Assembly: GCA_938003765.1 (NCBI GenBank)
Contig: CALKYE010000185.1
Location: forward strand, 1-19,982
DNA: 19,982 nucleotides
DNA from: an uncultured Planctomycetia bacterium
GTDB taxonomy: Bacteria; Planctomycetota; UBA1135; GCA-002686595
Direction: 5' to 3'
Shown: in pieces, positions 1 to 7,162 of the stretch
Layout of the letters: the number at the start of each line of letters is the position of its first letter
Numbering within the stretch: the first letter of the stretch is position 1
Program-made: the position numbers and the translations under genes
Notes under the pieces: model-generated
What the model was told of the DNA's origin: nothing
What the model saw: the letters and a program-made list of their open reading frames with translations, nothing else
The model's database searches: none

Positions 1-1589
1 TTCCCGTGCTTCCGCAGCGGCCGCTCCTCGTGCTTGGTCTTCAAGAGCTCCAGGCTGCGGATCAGCATCGGGCGCGTCGCGTGCGGCTCGATGACGTCGT
101 CGATGAAGCCGCGCGCGGCCGCCTTGTAGGGATTGTTGAACGTCGCCTCGTACTCGGCGGTCTTCTGCTTCTCGAAGGCGACCGGGTCGGCGGCTTTGTC
201 GATCTCGCGGCGGAAGAGGATCTTCGTCGCGCCGGCGGCCCCCATCACGGCGACGGTGGCGGAGGGCCAGGCGACGTTCACGTCACCGCGGATGTGCTTG
301 GAGCTCATCACGTCGTAAGCGCCGCCGTAGGCCTTGCGCGTGACGACGGTGAGCTTCGGGACAGTGGCTTCGCAGTAGGCGTAAAGGAGCTTCGCGCCGT
401 GGCGAATGATGCCGCCGAACTCTTGAACGGTGCCGGGCAGGAAGCCGGGGACGTCCTCGAAGGTCACGAGCGGGATGTTGAACGCGTCGCAGAAGCGCAC
501 GAAGCGCGCGCCCTTCACGGAGGCGTCGATGTCGAGGCAGCCGGCGAGCACGCTCGGTTGATTGGCGACGACGCCGACGACGCGGCCGCCCAGGCGCGCG
601 AAGCCGACGATCATGTTCATCGCGTACTCGGCGTGGACCTCGGTGAACGAGCCCTTGTCGACGACGCGCTCGATCACGCCCTTCATGTCGTAGGGCTTGG
701 AGGGGTCCTCGGGCACGAGGCTGTCGAGCTCGACGTCCTGGCGATCGTGCGGGTCCTCGGTCGGGATGAAGGGCGCGTCCTCGGCGTTGTTGAGCGGCAG
801 GTACGAGAACACCTTGCGCAGGAGCGCGATGCAGTTCTTGCCGTCGGTCGAGCGGAAGTGCGCGCAGCCCGATTTGGCGGTGTGGACCTCGGAGCCGCCG
901 AGTTCCTCGCTCGTCACCACCTCGTGCGTCACCGACTTGACCACGTCCGGGCCGGTGATGTGCATGTACGAGGTCTGGTCGACCATGAAGATGAAGTCGG
1001 TGATCGCCGGGCTGTACACCGCGCCGCCGGCGCAGGGGCCCATGATCGCGGAGAGCTGCGGGATCACTCCGCTCGCGCGCGTGTTGCGCCAGAAGATCTC
1101 GGCGTAGCCGCCGAGCGAGGCCACGCCCTCTTGAATGCGCGCGCCGCCCGAGTCGTTGAGGCCGATGACCGGCACGCCGACCTTCAGCGCCTGGTCCATC
1201 ACCTTGCAGATCTTCTCGGCGTGCGTCTCCGACAGGCTGCCGCCGAAGACGGTGAAGTCCTGGCTGAACACGTAGACCGGGCGGCCGTCGATCAGCCCGT
1301 GACCGGTGACGACGCCGTCGCCCAGGATGAGCTGGTCCTGCATCCCGAAGTCGGTGCAGCGGTGCGTCACGAAGCGGTCGAGCTCGACGAACGAGCCCTC
1401 GTCCAGCAACAGGTCGATGCGCTCGCGGGCCGTGAGCTTGCCCTTCTTGTGCTGCGCGGCGATGCGCTCGGGGCCGCCGCCGACCAGCGTCTGCTCGCGC
1501 ATGCGGTGCAGGCGCTGGAGCGGGGTTTCGGCCTTGGCGGAGGCGGCGGCGGGCGTCGAGGAGGGAGTCGGCGGTGTGGGCGGCGTCAT
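1..1589 (-). CDS. pccB: Propionyl-CoA carboxylase beta (carboxyltransferase) subunit, 3' end cut by window edge
   Basis: This is the biotin-dependent acyl-CoA carboxyltransferase subunit. It moves the carboxyl group from carboxybiotin to propionyl-CoA (or a similar acyl-CoA) to give methylmalonyl-CoA, in the cytosol. Reading from the ATG at 1589 gives 529 residues to the edge, ending in LRKHG. Family members end just after this point, so only a few codons and the stop are missing. Visible signatures are NDSGGARIQEGV near residue 145, GPCAGGAVYSPAITDF near 183 (first oxyanion-hole region) and RKAYGGAYDVMSSK near 420 (second carboxyltransferase half). The first 20 or so residues are a Pro/Thr/Ala-rich extension before the conserved ETPLQRLHRMREQ. 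The gene is divergent from the reductase at 1651 across only 61 bases. No biotin carboxylase subunit is visible here. The exact acyl-CoA preference (propionyl or a longer or branched chain) cannot be settled from sequence alone. Confidence 0.95.
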   Translation of the reverse strand, partial: MTPPTPPTPSSTPAAASAKAETPLQRLHRMREQTLVGGGPERIAAQHKKGKLTARERIDLLLDEGSFVELDRFVTHRCTDFGMQDQLILGDGVVTGHGLIDGRPVYVFSQDFTVFGGSLSETHAEKICKVMDQALKVGVPVIGLNDSGGARIQEGVASLGGYAEIFWRNTRASGVIPQLSAIMGPCAGGAVYSPAITDFIFMVDQTSYMHITGPDVVKSVTHEVVTSEELGGSEVHTAKSGCAHFRSTDGKNCIALLRKVFSYLPLNNAEDAPFIPTEDPHDRQDVELDSLVPEDPSKPYDMKGVIERVVDKGSFTEVHAEYAMNMIVGFARLGGRVVGVVANQPSVLAGCLDIDASVKGARFVRFCDAFNIPLVTFEDVPGFLPGTVQEFGGIIRHGAKLLYAYCEATVPKLTVVTRKAYGGAYDVMSSKHIRGDVNVAWPSATVAVMGAAGATKILFRREIDKAADPVAFEKQKTAEYEATFNNPYKAAARGFIDDVIEPHATRPMLIRSLELLKTKHEERPLRKHG

Positions 1590-1650
1590 GGGGCGCGAAG
1601 GATACCGCGCCGTGAAACGGGCCTCACCGGTCCGCATCCAACGCCCGCCC

Positions 1651-2343
1651 ATGGCCCCCACTCGATCCGTCCTGCTCTCCGGCGGCGCCGGCGCGCTCGG
1701 CGCAAGCGTCCTGCGACGTCTGCGCAGCGCTGGTTTCGCCGTTCACGCGCCCTCGTCGTCGCCTAAGTCCGTCGCCGAACTCGCGCAGGCGGGCGCGAAC
1801 GCGGCGCAGGTCGACCTCACCGACGAGGCGGCGGTGAAGCAGTACGTGCGCGCGATTCCGGAAGCGGGCGAGCTGCGCGCTGCGGTGCTGCTCGCGGGTG
1901 GCTTCGCGATGGGATCGCTCGCGGACACGAGCACGGCCGAGCTGCGCAAGATGCTCGCGATCAACTTCGAAACCGCGTTCCACCTGGTGCGCGAGCTGCT
2001 CCCGCTGTTCGAGCGGCGCGGCGGCGGCCAGTTCGTGCTCGTCGGCGCGCGACCGGCGCTCGACGCAGGCGCGGGTGCGCACATGGCGGCCTACGCGCTC
2101 TCCAAGGGGCTCGTGCACCAACTCGCCGAGCTCATCAACGCCTTCGGCCGCGACAAAGCGATCGACGCGACGTTGATCGTTCCGAGCGTGATCGACACGC
2201 CGGCCAATCGCGCCGCCATGCCCGACGCCGACGCGCGCCGCTGGGTGAGCCCCGATGCGATCGCGGACGCAATCGCGTTCACGCTCACCGACTCGGGCGG
2301 GCAGATGCGCGGAAGCGTGCTGAAGCTCTACAACGCCAGTTGA
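1651..2343 (+). CDS. Short-chain dehydrogenase/reductase resembling quinoid dihydropteridine reductase
   Basis: This is a 230-residue SDR oxidoreductase with a Rossmann fold that uses NAD(P)H. The nucleotide-binding turn is LLSGGAGALGAS (residues 8-19), the strand-4 motif is LAGGF (81-85), and the active-site pair is Y148/K152 in AAYALSKG. Several stretches follow the pattern I recall for animal quinoid dihydropteridine reductase rather than typical SDRs: GALG in the glycine turn, AGG in place of NNAG, GARPALDAG before the tyrosine, SKGLVHQL after it, and DTPANRAAMPDAD near 182-194. As in that enzyme, the usual catalytic serine before the tyrosine is absent. The ATG at 1651 is preferred because it sits seven residues before the first beta strand; a GTG at 1612 would add 13 unconserved residues. 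It starts the redox operon, 13 bases ahead of the next gene. No pterin-dependent hydroxylase is visible, so the substrate is uncertain. Confidence 0.85.
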   Translation: MAPTRSVLLSGGAGALGASVLRRLRSAGFAVHAPSSSPKSVAELAQAGANAAQVDLTDEAAVKQYVRAIPEAGELRAAVLLAGGFAMGSLADTSTAELRKMLAINFETAFHLVRELLPLFERRGGGQFVLVGARPALDAGAGAHMAAYALSKGLVHQLAELINAFGRDKAIDATLIVPSVIDTPANRAAMPDADARRWVSPDAIADAIAFTLTDSGGQMRGSVLKLYNAS

Positions 2344-2356
2344 TAGCTTGCAGGCC

Positions 2357-2605
2357 ATGAGCGCGCTCGATGCGGCGATGTGGAGTGTCGGCGCGTACCT
2401 CGCCGTGGGCGCGCTGTTCGCGCCGCTCTTCGTGACGCGGCTGGTCGGGCGCATCGATCCCGACGCAGCGCACGGCTCGTGGGGCTTTCGACTGGCGATC
2501 CTGCCGGGCGTGGTCGCGCTGTGGCCGTGGATGGTCGCGCGACTGATCCGCGGCGGCGAGCCGCGCGAGCACGGGCCGCACCTCGACGCGGCGAGCAAGC
2601 GATGA
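2357..2605 (+). CDS. Small two-helix membrane protein, function unknown
   Basis: This 82-residue protein has two hydrophobic segments, roughly residues 7-28 (MWSVGAYLAVGALFAPLFV) and 45-63 (FRLAILPGVVALWPWMVAR). Between them is a short polar loop with Asp and Arg, and the tail is charged and His-containing. The start is the ATG at 2357, 13 bases after the preceding stop. A TTG at 2348 is possible but less likely. Its stop (TGA 2603-2605) overlaps the ATG of the next gene at 2602, so the two are probably translationally coupled. I do not recognise the family. Its place directly before an anchored protein and a haem/Rieske membrane protein suggests a small subunit or assembly factor of that complex, which is inference only. 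Confidence 0.8.
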   Translation: MSALDAAMWSVGAYLAVGALFAPLFVTRLVGRIDPDAAHGSWGFRLAILPGVVALWPWMVARLIRGGEPREHGPHLDAASKR

Positions 2606-3063
2606 ACGCGCCGCTCCGACGCCGACACGCCGCGCTCGTCACGACGCTGGCGCTCGCGCTGCCGGTCGCGTTCGCCGCGGCGATCGCGAAGCGCGAGGCC
2701 GCGCCCGTGCAACTGGAGCTTCCGCTCGAAGCGCAGCGAGCGAGCGCGGTCGAGGCGCTGGCCCCCGGCGCGGGGACGGAGCTCACGCTGGAGACGTCGA
2801 GCGGTCAGCGCTGGCGCGCGCGCCACGACGCCACGCGCATCGCCATCGCGCAGGTCGCGGGAGCGGAGCTGCCCGACTTGCTTGCGTACTGGAGCGCGCG
2901 CAACGGCGGCGATGAGCTCGCTCCCGATGCAGTGCTGCTCGGACCGGTCAACGGCGGCAGCTCCGAGCGCACGTACGCGCGCCCGGGCGCAGGCGGCGTG
3001 CTCGTGCTGTTCAGCCTGGCGCACGGCGAGGTCGTGGCGCAGACGAACGTGGAGACGCGCTGA
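2602..3063 (+). CDS. Signal-anchored small protein, function unknown
   Basis: This 153-residue protein has a basic N-terminus (RRRHA), a hydrophobic segment at about residues 10-29 and a remaining polar domain of about 120 residues. It fits either a signal anchor or a signal peptide, with the rest outside the cytoplasmic membrane. There are no cysteines and no cofactor motifs. The soluble part is rich in Glu, Ala and Gly and has alternating strand-like stretches such as GGVLVLFSLAHGEVVAQ near the end. The ATG at 2602 overlaps the previous gene by four bases (ATGA), and the stop overlaps the next start by one base (TGATG at 3061). That tight coupling points to a protein made in fixed ratio with its neighbours. 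I do not recognise a family. A periplasmic partner or accessory subunit for the downstream haem/Rieske protein is the simplest guess. Confidence 0.8.
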   Translation: MNAPLRRRHAALVTTLALALPVAFAAAIAKREAAPVQLELPLEAQRASAVEALAPGAGTELTLETSSGQRWRARHDATRIAIAQVAGAELPDLLAYWSARNGGDELAPDAVLLGPVNGGSSERTYARPGAGGVLVLFSLAHGEVVAQTNVETR

Positions 3064-4847
3064 TGGGCCACGCATATCGCGCTGTGGGTTGGAACCGCCA
3101 GAAGCGCGTGTACGACACCGCGCTCGCGCTGAGCATCGCTCTCTGCATCACGCTGTTCGTCGCGCTGACCCTCTCCGCGAGCCCGCTGGTCACGGCCGAG
3201 ACGCTGCTCATCCGCTCGTTCGGCGCGAGCGCGTTCGTGCTGCTGCACGTGATCCTGTCGATCGGTCCGGCCTGCCGCCTCGATCCCCGCTTCCTGCCGC
3301 TGCTCTACAACCGACGGCACCTGGGCGTCGCGATGTTCGTGCTCGCGCTCGCGCACGGAACGCTCGCGTTCGTGCTGTTCCACACGCTCGGCGTGCTCTC
3401 GCCGCTCGAGAGCCTGTTCACGAGCGACGCGGGCCCCGGAACGATTCCGTTCCAGCCGCTCGGCGCCGCTGCGTTGGCCGTGTTGTTCCTGATGGCCGCC
3501 ACCAGCCACGACTTCTGGCTGCGCAACCTCACGCCGCCGACGTGGAAGGCGCTGCACATGGCGGTGTACGTCGCGTACGCGCTGGTGGTGCTGCACGTGG
3601 GCTTGGGCTTCCTTCAAGCGAACACAAGCGGCTGGCTGGTCGGAGCGACGGCCGCGGGCTCGTTCTGGTTGCTCGGCCTCCACCTGGTGGCTGCGCATCG
3701 CGAGCACACCGTCGATCGCGGCGCAGGCAAGACGGTCGGCGAGTGGATCGACGTGGGCGAGCTCTCCACGATCCCCGACGGGCGCGCCAAGACCGTGTGC
3801 GCAGGCGGCGAGCGCGTCGCGATCTATCGCTACGGCGACAAGCTGTCGGCGCTCTCGAGCGTGTGCCGCCATCAGAACGGGCCGTTGGGCGAAGGTCGCA
3901 TCGTCGACGGCTGCGTGGTGTGCCCATGGCACGGCTACCAGTACCGGCCGCGCGACGGCCGCTCGCCCGAGCCGTTCACCGAGCGCGTGCCGACCTTCCG
4001 CGTGCGCGTCGAGAACGGCCGAGTGCTCCTCGATCCACGCCCGCTTCCGCCGGGGACGCCAGTCGAGCCTGCGCAGCTCTCGAACGCGAAGGCGCCGGCC
4101 GATGAGCGCGAGCTCTACGTCGGCTACCTGCCGCACTCGCCACCGCGACAGGCGCGCTTCACGCGCGGGGTCGTGCTCGCCGTGTTCACCGCGTGCCTCG
4201 CCGTCGTCGCGCTGATCGCGCTCGAGCAGGCGCCGCTGCGTGCGGGGCAGTTCGAGTTCGGCGTCGTGCGCGAGTTCCGCGGCGTGCTCGAGAGCGCCCC
4301 GCACCCGCTGCTCCGAGTTCAACGTCCGGGCGACGGCGTGTCGTCGTATCTGCTCGTCGCGCCGGGCAAGCACGGCGCGGACGAGCTCGTGCGCGATTTC
4401 GACGGCCGCGGAGTGACGCTGCGCGGCTCACTGGTCCACGCCGGCGAGCGCACGATGATCGAGATCGAGCCGGGCTCGCTCGCCCTCGCGGACGTCACGG
4501 TCGCGGCGCCCAGCGCGCTCGAGCTCGGCCGCCGCACGCTGCGCGGCGAGATCGTCGACAGCAAGTGCCACCTGGGCGTCATGACGCCCGGCGAGCGCCG
4601 CACGCACCGCGCGTGCGCGCAACTGTGCATCCGCGGCGGCATCCCGCCGTTGTTCTGGGTCGAAGACGATCGCGGGGGCGTTCAACGCTTGCTGCTCGTC
4701 GGAGCGCGCGGCGAGGCGGTGAACGAGCGCGTGCTCGACCTCGTCGGCCTGCCGCTCGAAATCGAAGGCCTCGTTACGCAGCACGACGATTGGCTCGTGC
4801 TGAGCTCGGATCCCGCCGGCTACCGGCGCATTGCGAAGGAACAGTGA
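3063..4847 (+). CDS. Ferric-reductase-like membrane domain fused to a Rieske [2Fe-2S] domain and a C-x15-C-x3-C domain
   Basis: This 594-residue membrane redox protein has three parts. Residues 1-215 hold several transmembrane helices of the ferric reductase-like (FRD/MsrQ) type. NRRHLGVAMFVLALAHG (83-99) and the WKALHMAVYVAYALVVLH segment (161-178) supply likely haem-b ligands H98, H165 and H178. Residues 228-330 form a Rieske domain with C268-x-H270-x16-C287-x2-H290, the full cluster-binding set. A further hydrophobic helix follows at about 365-386. The C-terminal domain carries C502, C518 and C522 in the patterns DSKCHLGVMTPGE and HRACAQLCIRGGIPPLF. I do not recognise that domain; a bound metal, haem or disulfide is possible. 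The gene overlaps both neighbours by one base (TGATG). It probably carries electrons between a soluble donor and a membrane or periplasmic acceptor. Donor and acceptor are unknown. Confidence 0.88.
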   Translation: MGHAYRAVGWNRQKRVYDTALALSIALCITLFVALTLSASPLVTAETLLIRSFGASAFVLLHVILSIGPACRLDPRFLPLLYNRRHLGVAMFVLALAHGTLAFVLFHTLGVLSPLESLFTSDAGPGTIPFQPLGAAALAVLFLMAATSHDFWLRNLTPPTWKALHMAVYVAYALVVLHVGLGFLQANTSGWLVGATAAGSFWLLGLHLVAAHREHTVDRGAGKTVGEWIDVGELSTIPDGRAKTVCAGGERVAIYRYGDKLSALSSVCRHQNGPLGEGRIVDGCVVCPWHGYQYRPRDGRSPEPFTERVPTFRVRVENGRVLLDPRPLPPGTPVEPAQLSNAKAPADERELYVGYLPHSPPRQARFTRGVVLAVFTACLAVVALIALEQAPLRAGQFEFGVVREFRGVLESAPHPLLRVQRPGDGVSSYLLVAPGKHGADELVRDFDGRGVTLRGSLVHAGERTMIEIEPGSLALADVTVAAPSALELGRRTLRGEIVDSKCHLGVMTPGERRTHRACAQLCIRGGIPPLFWVEDDRGGVQRLLLVGARGEAVNERVLDLVGLPLEIEGLVTQHDDWLVLSSDPAGYRRIAKEQ

Positions 4848-5935
4848 TGGACAAGGACTCGGAGTGGATCGATGTCGGAGCGGTCGAGGAGCTGCGCAAG
4901 CGCGAGCTGCAGCAGGTGCTCGTGGGCCGCACGAAGGTCGCGTTGTCGTGCCGCAACGGCGAGTTCGGCGTGATCCACGGCGCGTGCAATCACGCCGGCG
5001 GACCGCTGGGCGAGGGCTCGCTCGACGGCGACTACGTCGTGTGCCCGTGGCACCACTGGAAGTTCCATCGCATCACCGGCGAGGGCGAGCCGGGCTACGA
5101 GGACGATCGCGTGCCGCGCTTCGAGTGCCGCCAGGAGTCCGGCCGCCTGCTCGTGCGCTCGACGGCTCTGACCGAGCGCAACAAGCTGCCGCACGACAAG
5201 CACCCGCTCGATCGCCCGCTCACCCGCGTCGAAGGCCCGCTGCGCGTCGCGGGCATCTCGACCACGGCGATGAACGACAAGTTCCCGCGCTACTCGACGT
5301 CGGAGGCGCTGCTCGAGACCGCTCTCACGCACGTGCGGGAGAAGCACGGCCTCGAGACGCGCATGATCAAGCTGCGCGAGCGCTCGTTCCGCGCCTGCGA
5401 GGGCTACTACTCCAAGTCGGCCAAGGCCTGCACCTGGCCGTGCTCGATCTCGCAGATGGACCCCAACGACGGCATGAACGACGTGTACGACGCGTTCGTG
5501 CACTGGGCCGACGTCGTGCTGGTCGCGACGCCGATCCGCTGGGGCGTGGCGAGCTCGCTCTACTTCAAGATGGCCGAGCGCCTGAACACGGTTCAGAACC
5601 AGATCACGCTGCGCAACCGCGTGATGCTCAAGGACAAGGTCGCCGGCTTCGTGATCACGGGCGGCCAGGACAACATCCAGGCCGTCGCGGGTCAGATGAT
5701 GCTGTTCTTCGGCGAGCTGGGCATGCAGTTCCCGCCCTTCCCGTTCATCGCGCACAGCCGCGGGTGGAGCGCCGAGGACATGGAGCACAACGTCGACTAC
5801 GTCAAGCGCAGCGCGGAGCTGAGCGAGGGCGCGCGTGCGCTCGCCGATCGTTGCCTCGAGCTCGCGGCGCGGCTCCAGGCGAGCGCGAGCGGCTCGTTCT
5901 CACGCGGCGGCCGCAAGGCCAGCGGCGCTCACTGA
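4847..5935 (+). CDS. Rieske [2Fe-2S] domain fused to an NADPH-dependent FMN reductase/flavodoxin-like domain
   Basis: This 362-residue soluble protein starts at the ATG at 4847, which overlaps the previous stop. The N-terminal Rieske ferredoxin domain (about 1-105) has C47-x-H49-x16-C66-x2-H69, a complete ligand set. From about residue 131 (LRVAGISTTAMNDKF) to about 310 is a flavodoxin-like FMN_red fold with WADVVLVATPIRWGVASS as its mid-domain core. Three cysteines, C184, C195 and C199 (FRACEGYYSK, ACTWPCSIS), fall where iron-sulfur flavoproteins of this superfamily carry cluster-binding cysteines, although the spacing C-x10-C-x3-C is not the classical one. No signal peptide is seen, so it is probably cytosolic. 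It likely takes electrons from NAD(P)H or a flavin donor and hands them to the membrane protein encoded just upstream. It could also be an independent flavin-dependent reductase. Its last seven bases overlap the convergent amidohydrolase gene. Confidence 0.88.
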   Translation: MDKDSEWIDVGAVEELRKRELQQVLVGRTKVALSCRNGEFGVIHGACNHAGGPLGEGSLDGDYVVCPWHHWKFHRITGEGEPGYEDDRVPRFECRQESGRLLVRSTALTERNKLPHDKHPLDRPLTRVEGPLRVAGISTTAMNDKFPRYSTSEALLETALTHVREKHGLETRMIKLRERSFRACEGYYSKSAKACTWPCSISQMDPNDGMNDVYDAFVHWADVVLVATPIRWGVASSLYFKMAERLNTVQNQITLRNRVMLKDKVAGFVITGGQDNIQAVAGQMMLFFGELGMQFPPFPFIAHSRGWSAEDMEHNVDYVKRSAELSEGARALADRCLELAARLQASASGSFSRGGRKASGAH

Positions 5936-6900
5936 CGCGAGACCGGCGGCCGGGGGATCAGGTCCCCCACCGAACGCACGCGCAGCCCGAGGTGCTCGCA
6001 CACGAGCGCCTGGCGATCGAAGCGGTTCTTCGTGCGCACGAGCTCGCGCAGCGTCGAGAAGCTCACGCGCCCCCAGCAAGCGCAGTGGAAGACCGACAAC
6101 GGGTAGTCCGTGCCGAAGATCAACCGCTCTTGAATGGCCGGCTCGCGGCGGAGCCGCCACAGCATCGACATGCGATGCGGCAGCGTCGTGGCGGAGACGT
6201 CGGTGAAGAAGCGCGGGTAGCGCTCGACCAGCGCGCCCATCTCGGACGCGTAGCGCTGGTTGAAGAACAGTCCGAAGCTGCAGGCGTGCGCTGCGATCAC
6301 GGTCACGCCTTCGTCGAGCGGCGTGCGGAGTCGCGCGGGCTCGCCAACGGATTGATCCACGCCGATCAGCGCCATCTCGAAGCCCACGTGGCTGAGCAGC
6401 GGCAGCCGCCGCTCGGCGAGCGCGCGGTAGAAGGGCAAGTAGCGCTTGTCGCCAGGATCGAAGCGCTGTGAGTTCGGCAGCACCTTCACCAGCACGGCGC
6501 CCGCCTCGGCGCAGCGGTGCACCTCGTCGACCGCGTCGCGTCGCTGCGGGTTGATCGACACGCCCGCGAGCAGCTCGGGATGCGCGCGCGCCGTCGCGAG
6601 CACGTAGTCGTTCCCCACCACGAAGTGCGTGTCGCGATCGTCGCGCCGGCCGGCCGAGTCGTACACGCCGTCCATCGCGAGCAGCACGGCCTTCGACACG
6701 CGCCGCGAGCCGCGCAACTCGGCCAGCAGGTCCGCGATGTACTTCGCGTTGGTCTCGCGCGGCTTGGAGAAGTCGAAGCGGTGCTTCCACGCCAGGAACT
6801 TCAGCAGCGGGCTGCGCAGGAGCTTGCGCGAAACGAAGCAGCCGTTGGCGCCGTCGTCGAGCGCGGCGAGGTGCGCGTGGGCGTCGATCAGCTCGGTCAC
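5929..6900 (-). CDS. Amidohydrolase-family metal-dependent hydrolase (TIM barrel)
   Basis: This 323-residue protein is of the amidohydrolase_2 type, related to decarboxylating and hydrolytic TIM-barrel enzymes. Metal and active-site residues are visible in order: the HxH of IDAHAH (H8, H10), SHVGFE (H171), IAAHACSFG (H205) and FGTDYP (D265). It has no signal peptide and is probably cytosolic. The start is a GTG (6898-6900), which places MTELIDAHAH at the usual distance from the metal motif; no good Shine-Dalgarno is seen. It converges with the Rieske-flavin gene, overlapping it by seven bases at the 3' ends, and diverges from the pseudopilin operon across 262 bases. The substrate cannot be named from sequence. 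An unusual feature is the run of Cys/Trp after the catalytic Asp (FHCACWGRVS). Confidence 0.88.
   Translation of the reverse strand: MTELIDAHAHLAALDDGANGCFVSRKLLRSPLLKFLAWKHRFDFSKPRETNAKYIADLLAELRGSRRVSKAVLLAMDGVYDSAGRRDDRDTHFVVGNDYVLATARAHPELLAGVSINPQRRDAVDEVHRCAEAGAVLVKVLPNSQRFDPGDKRYLPFYRALAERRLPLLSHVGFEMALIGVDQSVGEPARLRTPLDEGVTVIAAHACSFGLFFNQRYASEMGALVERYPRFFTDVSATTLPHRMSMLWRLRREPAIQERLIFGTDYPLSVFHCACWGRVSFSTLRELVRTKNRFDRQALVCEHLGLRVRSVGDLIPRPPVSRQ
5952..5968. terminator. Short GC hairpin at the convergent 3' ends
   Basis: GGGGGA (5952-5957) pairs perfectly with TCCCCC (5963-5968) around a five-base loop. It lies 17 bases beyond the stop of the plus-strand redox operon, inside the last codons of the opposing amidohydrolase gene. 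There is no T-tract on either side, so a classical intrinsic terminator is not shown. It may only reflect the Pro-rich codons. Confidence 0.25.
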
Positions 6901-6992
6901 GGGCGGGAGCCTAGCTCGGCGCAGAGCCGCGGCGGCGCCTACTCGCGCCTATCGACTCGATCCGCGAACGAGGGGCGCAGCCGAGAAAGTTC

Positions 6993-7031
6993 GTCGCGCC
7001 CCGACCCGCGCAGCGCGTCCTGCGGCGCGAC
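6993..7031. promoter_or_regulatory. Bulged stem-loop in the divergent intergenic region
   Basis: The 262-base gap (6901-7162) between the amidohydrolase and the pseudopilin operon must hold both promoters, but I see no clear -35/-10 pair. It does hold GTCGCGCC (6993-7000) matching GGCGCGAC (7024-7031). Inside this, CGCAG (7009-7013) pairs with CTGCG (7020-7024) around a six-base loop. Base 7024 can serve only one of the two stems at once. No T-tract follows. The role is unknown. Confidence 0.3.
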
Positions 7032-7162
7032 CGCGCAAGAGTTTCCAGCCCCCTCCGCAGGCGCGCCCCTTCCGCCGTTCAAGCCCGTCGCGCACAGGTC
7101 TCGATCTACGCGCGCGCGGGGAGTTTCAGGACCACGGCGGGCCGAGCTTCAGCGACACACCG

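Noticed and set aside
1306..1650. Upstream extension of the SDR gene
   Set aside because: The frame stays open into the pccB region, but the extra residues are antisense to pccB and precede the Rossmann fold that begins right after ATG 1651.
6..1766. Open frame of 586 codons on the plus strand
   Set aside because: It is antisense to pccB, whose motifs are unmistakable on the minus strand; the plus product is low-complexity Arg/Ala/Val/His.
2805..4373. Open frame of 522 codons on the minus strand
   Set aside because: It covers the haem/Rieske gene in antisense and is Arg/Glu/Gln-rich without any motif.
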